Positions 63,218-64,000 of a stretch of 64,000 nt of DNA are shown here, piece by piece. The notes beneath the pieces are model-generated. The model ran no database searches. It was given only the letters and a program-made list of their open reading frames with translations, and was not told where the DNA came from. How positions within the stretch are numbered: position 1 is the stretch's first letter; every line of letters begins with the position of its first letter. Both the position numbers and the translations under genes were made by a program. Source of the stretch: Moorena sp. SIO3I8 (GTDB lineage Bacteria; Cyanobacteriota; Cyanobacteriia; Cyanobacteriales; Coleofasciculaceae); assembly GCF_010692325.1 (NCBI RefSeq), contig NZ_JAAHHW010000024.1:1-64000 (forward strand), read 5' to 3'.

Positions 63218-64000
63218 ATGATATTAGCAGGTGACTTAGGCGGAACAAATTGCCGATTAGCAGTATTTGACGAGAACCTCTCTATAGTCCAAAAAAGCAC
63301 TTATAAGTGTAAAGACTATCATAGTTTTGAAGATCTGGTTGGGGCTTTCGTTAAAAGCTGTGAGCATCCCATTAAAATTGCTTGTTTCGGCTTACCTGGT
63401 CCAATCCAGGAAGGTGTGTGTAAATTGACTAATTTACCCTGGGATAAAGTAGAAGCCGCTAAATTAGTTTCAGTTACCGGTGTTCCGGTTAGCTTGCTCA
63501 ACGATGTAGAAGCCAATGCTTATGGCATAGAAACCCTAAAGGATGATGACTTAGTTACTCTTAATGTCGGCACTAAAATACCAGGGGGCAATCGAGCAGT
63601 AGTATCACCTGGTACTGGCTTGGGAGAAGCAGCAACCATTGAGGTGGAAGGTCGAGTTCATGCGATCGCATCTGAAGGTGGGAGTACTGACTTTGGTCCT
63701 TTAGATGAGCTTCAAGTGGGACTGATGCGTTATGTTCAGCAAGAATACAAACGGGTTAGCTACGAGATTCTTCTAGGAGGTCCTGGCTTGGTTCGTATGT
63801 ATAATTATTTGCGGGATAGCGGTCATGGCAACACCCCTGAATGGTTAGCAGAAGAAATGAGCAAAGGAGAGCCAGCCGCAGCAATTAGTAATGCAGCTCT
63901 GGCCAATAAATGTCCCCTTTGTGTGCAAGCTTTAGAGATGTTTGTCTCAATTTTGGCATCTGAAGCCGGAAATGCTGCTCTTAAGTTTTTCGCAACTGGG
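63218..64000 (+). CDS. glk: Glucokinase (Glk family), cut by the window end
   Basis: 261 codons are visible and the frame is still open at 64000. The N-terminal phosphate loop ILAGDLGGTNCRLAVF, the sugar-binding Asp in SLLNDVEANAYG, the VSPGTGLGEAA loop and IASEGGSTDFGP identify the non-ROK glucokinase family (PF02685 type). It would phosphorylate glucose, or a related hexose or cyclitol, with ATP. Start ATG 63218. It is downstream of the aminotransferase/dehydrogenase group on the same strand but separated by 300 bp of repeats, so membership of that group is unproven. Confidence 0.88.
   Translation, partial: MILAGDLGGTNCRLAVFDENLSIVQKSTYKCKDYHSFEDLVGAFVKSCEHPIKIACFGLPGPIQEGVCKLTNLPWDKVEAAKLVSVTGVPVSLLNDVEANAYGIETLKDDDLVTLNVGTKIPGGNRAVVSPGTGLGEAATIEVEGRVHAIASEGGSTDFGPLDELQVGLMRYVQQEYKRVSYEILLGGPGLVRMYNYLRDSGHGNTPEWLAEEMSKGEPAAAISNAALANKCPLCVQALEMFVSILASEAGNAALKFFATG

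Overview
The window is chromosomal DNA from a cyanobacterium, most likely a large-genome filamentous marine form of the Moorena/Lyngbya/Okeania kind. The supporting signs are many GCGATCGC (HIP1) octamers, a kaiABC clock operon, ycf20, a DUF928 protein, plant-type glycerate 3-kinase, system II cytochrome c maturation genes, NRPS modules and very abundant short intergenic repeats. The phylum is close to certain; the genus is inferred from repeat style and NRPS content.

Layout. 1-7.6 kb: guanine deaminase, a broken lon remnant, a cupin, a DASS/SLC13 transporter whose start abuts a 102-bp MITE, a CocE-type hydrolase whose 5' end lies in a 54-bp repeat array, then bioF with a lipoprotein on the minus strand. 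8-19 kb: DUF928, a LOG-family protein, kaiC-kaiB-kaiA (minus), a divergent 1225-residue hybrid histidine kinase with degenerate receiver domains, and a DUF2235 hydrolase. 19-28 kb: a GT39-type glycosyltransferase, ycf20, glycerate kinase, tRNA-Gly(CCC), an HD metalloprotein, a peptide-type ABC permease and an ABC exporter. 28-35 kb is repeat-rich accessory DNA: two Uma2 genes, a YefM/YoeB-type toxin-antitoxin pair, a pentapeptide-repeat membrane protein, a dead antitoxin-like gene, an orphan DUF433 gene and several copies of a GGTGCGTTA-type palindromic element, one with a perfect 9-bp target duplication. 35-50 kb: Hsp70-like protein, DUF2079 protein, two translationally coupled signalling kinases, dxs, mtnA, an L,D-transpeptidase, an IS607-type element (dead tnpA, full-length tnpB), ccdA and ccs1.

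50-64 kb is biosynthetic. A single NRPS module (TubC dock, C, A with inserted N-methyltransferase, PCP, TE; glycine-like code) sits downstream of a fatty acyl-AMP ligase reduced to a 126-residue remnant. Beyond 1.9 kb of inverted repeats lies a plus-strand group: class III aminotransferase, zinc dehydrogenase, hexitol-phosphatase-like HAD enzyme, a second MDR dehydrogenase lacking the usual catalytic His-Glu, and a glucokinase cut by the window end. Class III aminotransferase + sugar phosphatase + zinc polyol dehydrogenase is the enzyme set known from bacterial azasugar (1-deoxynojirimycin) pathways, so this group is the best candidate here for an undescribed pathway: a cyanobacterial iminosugar or amino-polyol route. 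That assignment is inference.

A theme across the window is repeat DNA at or inside genes: MITE or tandem repeats touch the start codons of at least four genes, and short palindromic repeats appear in frame inside tnpB and the FAAL remnant.
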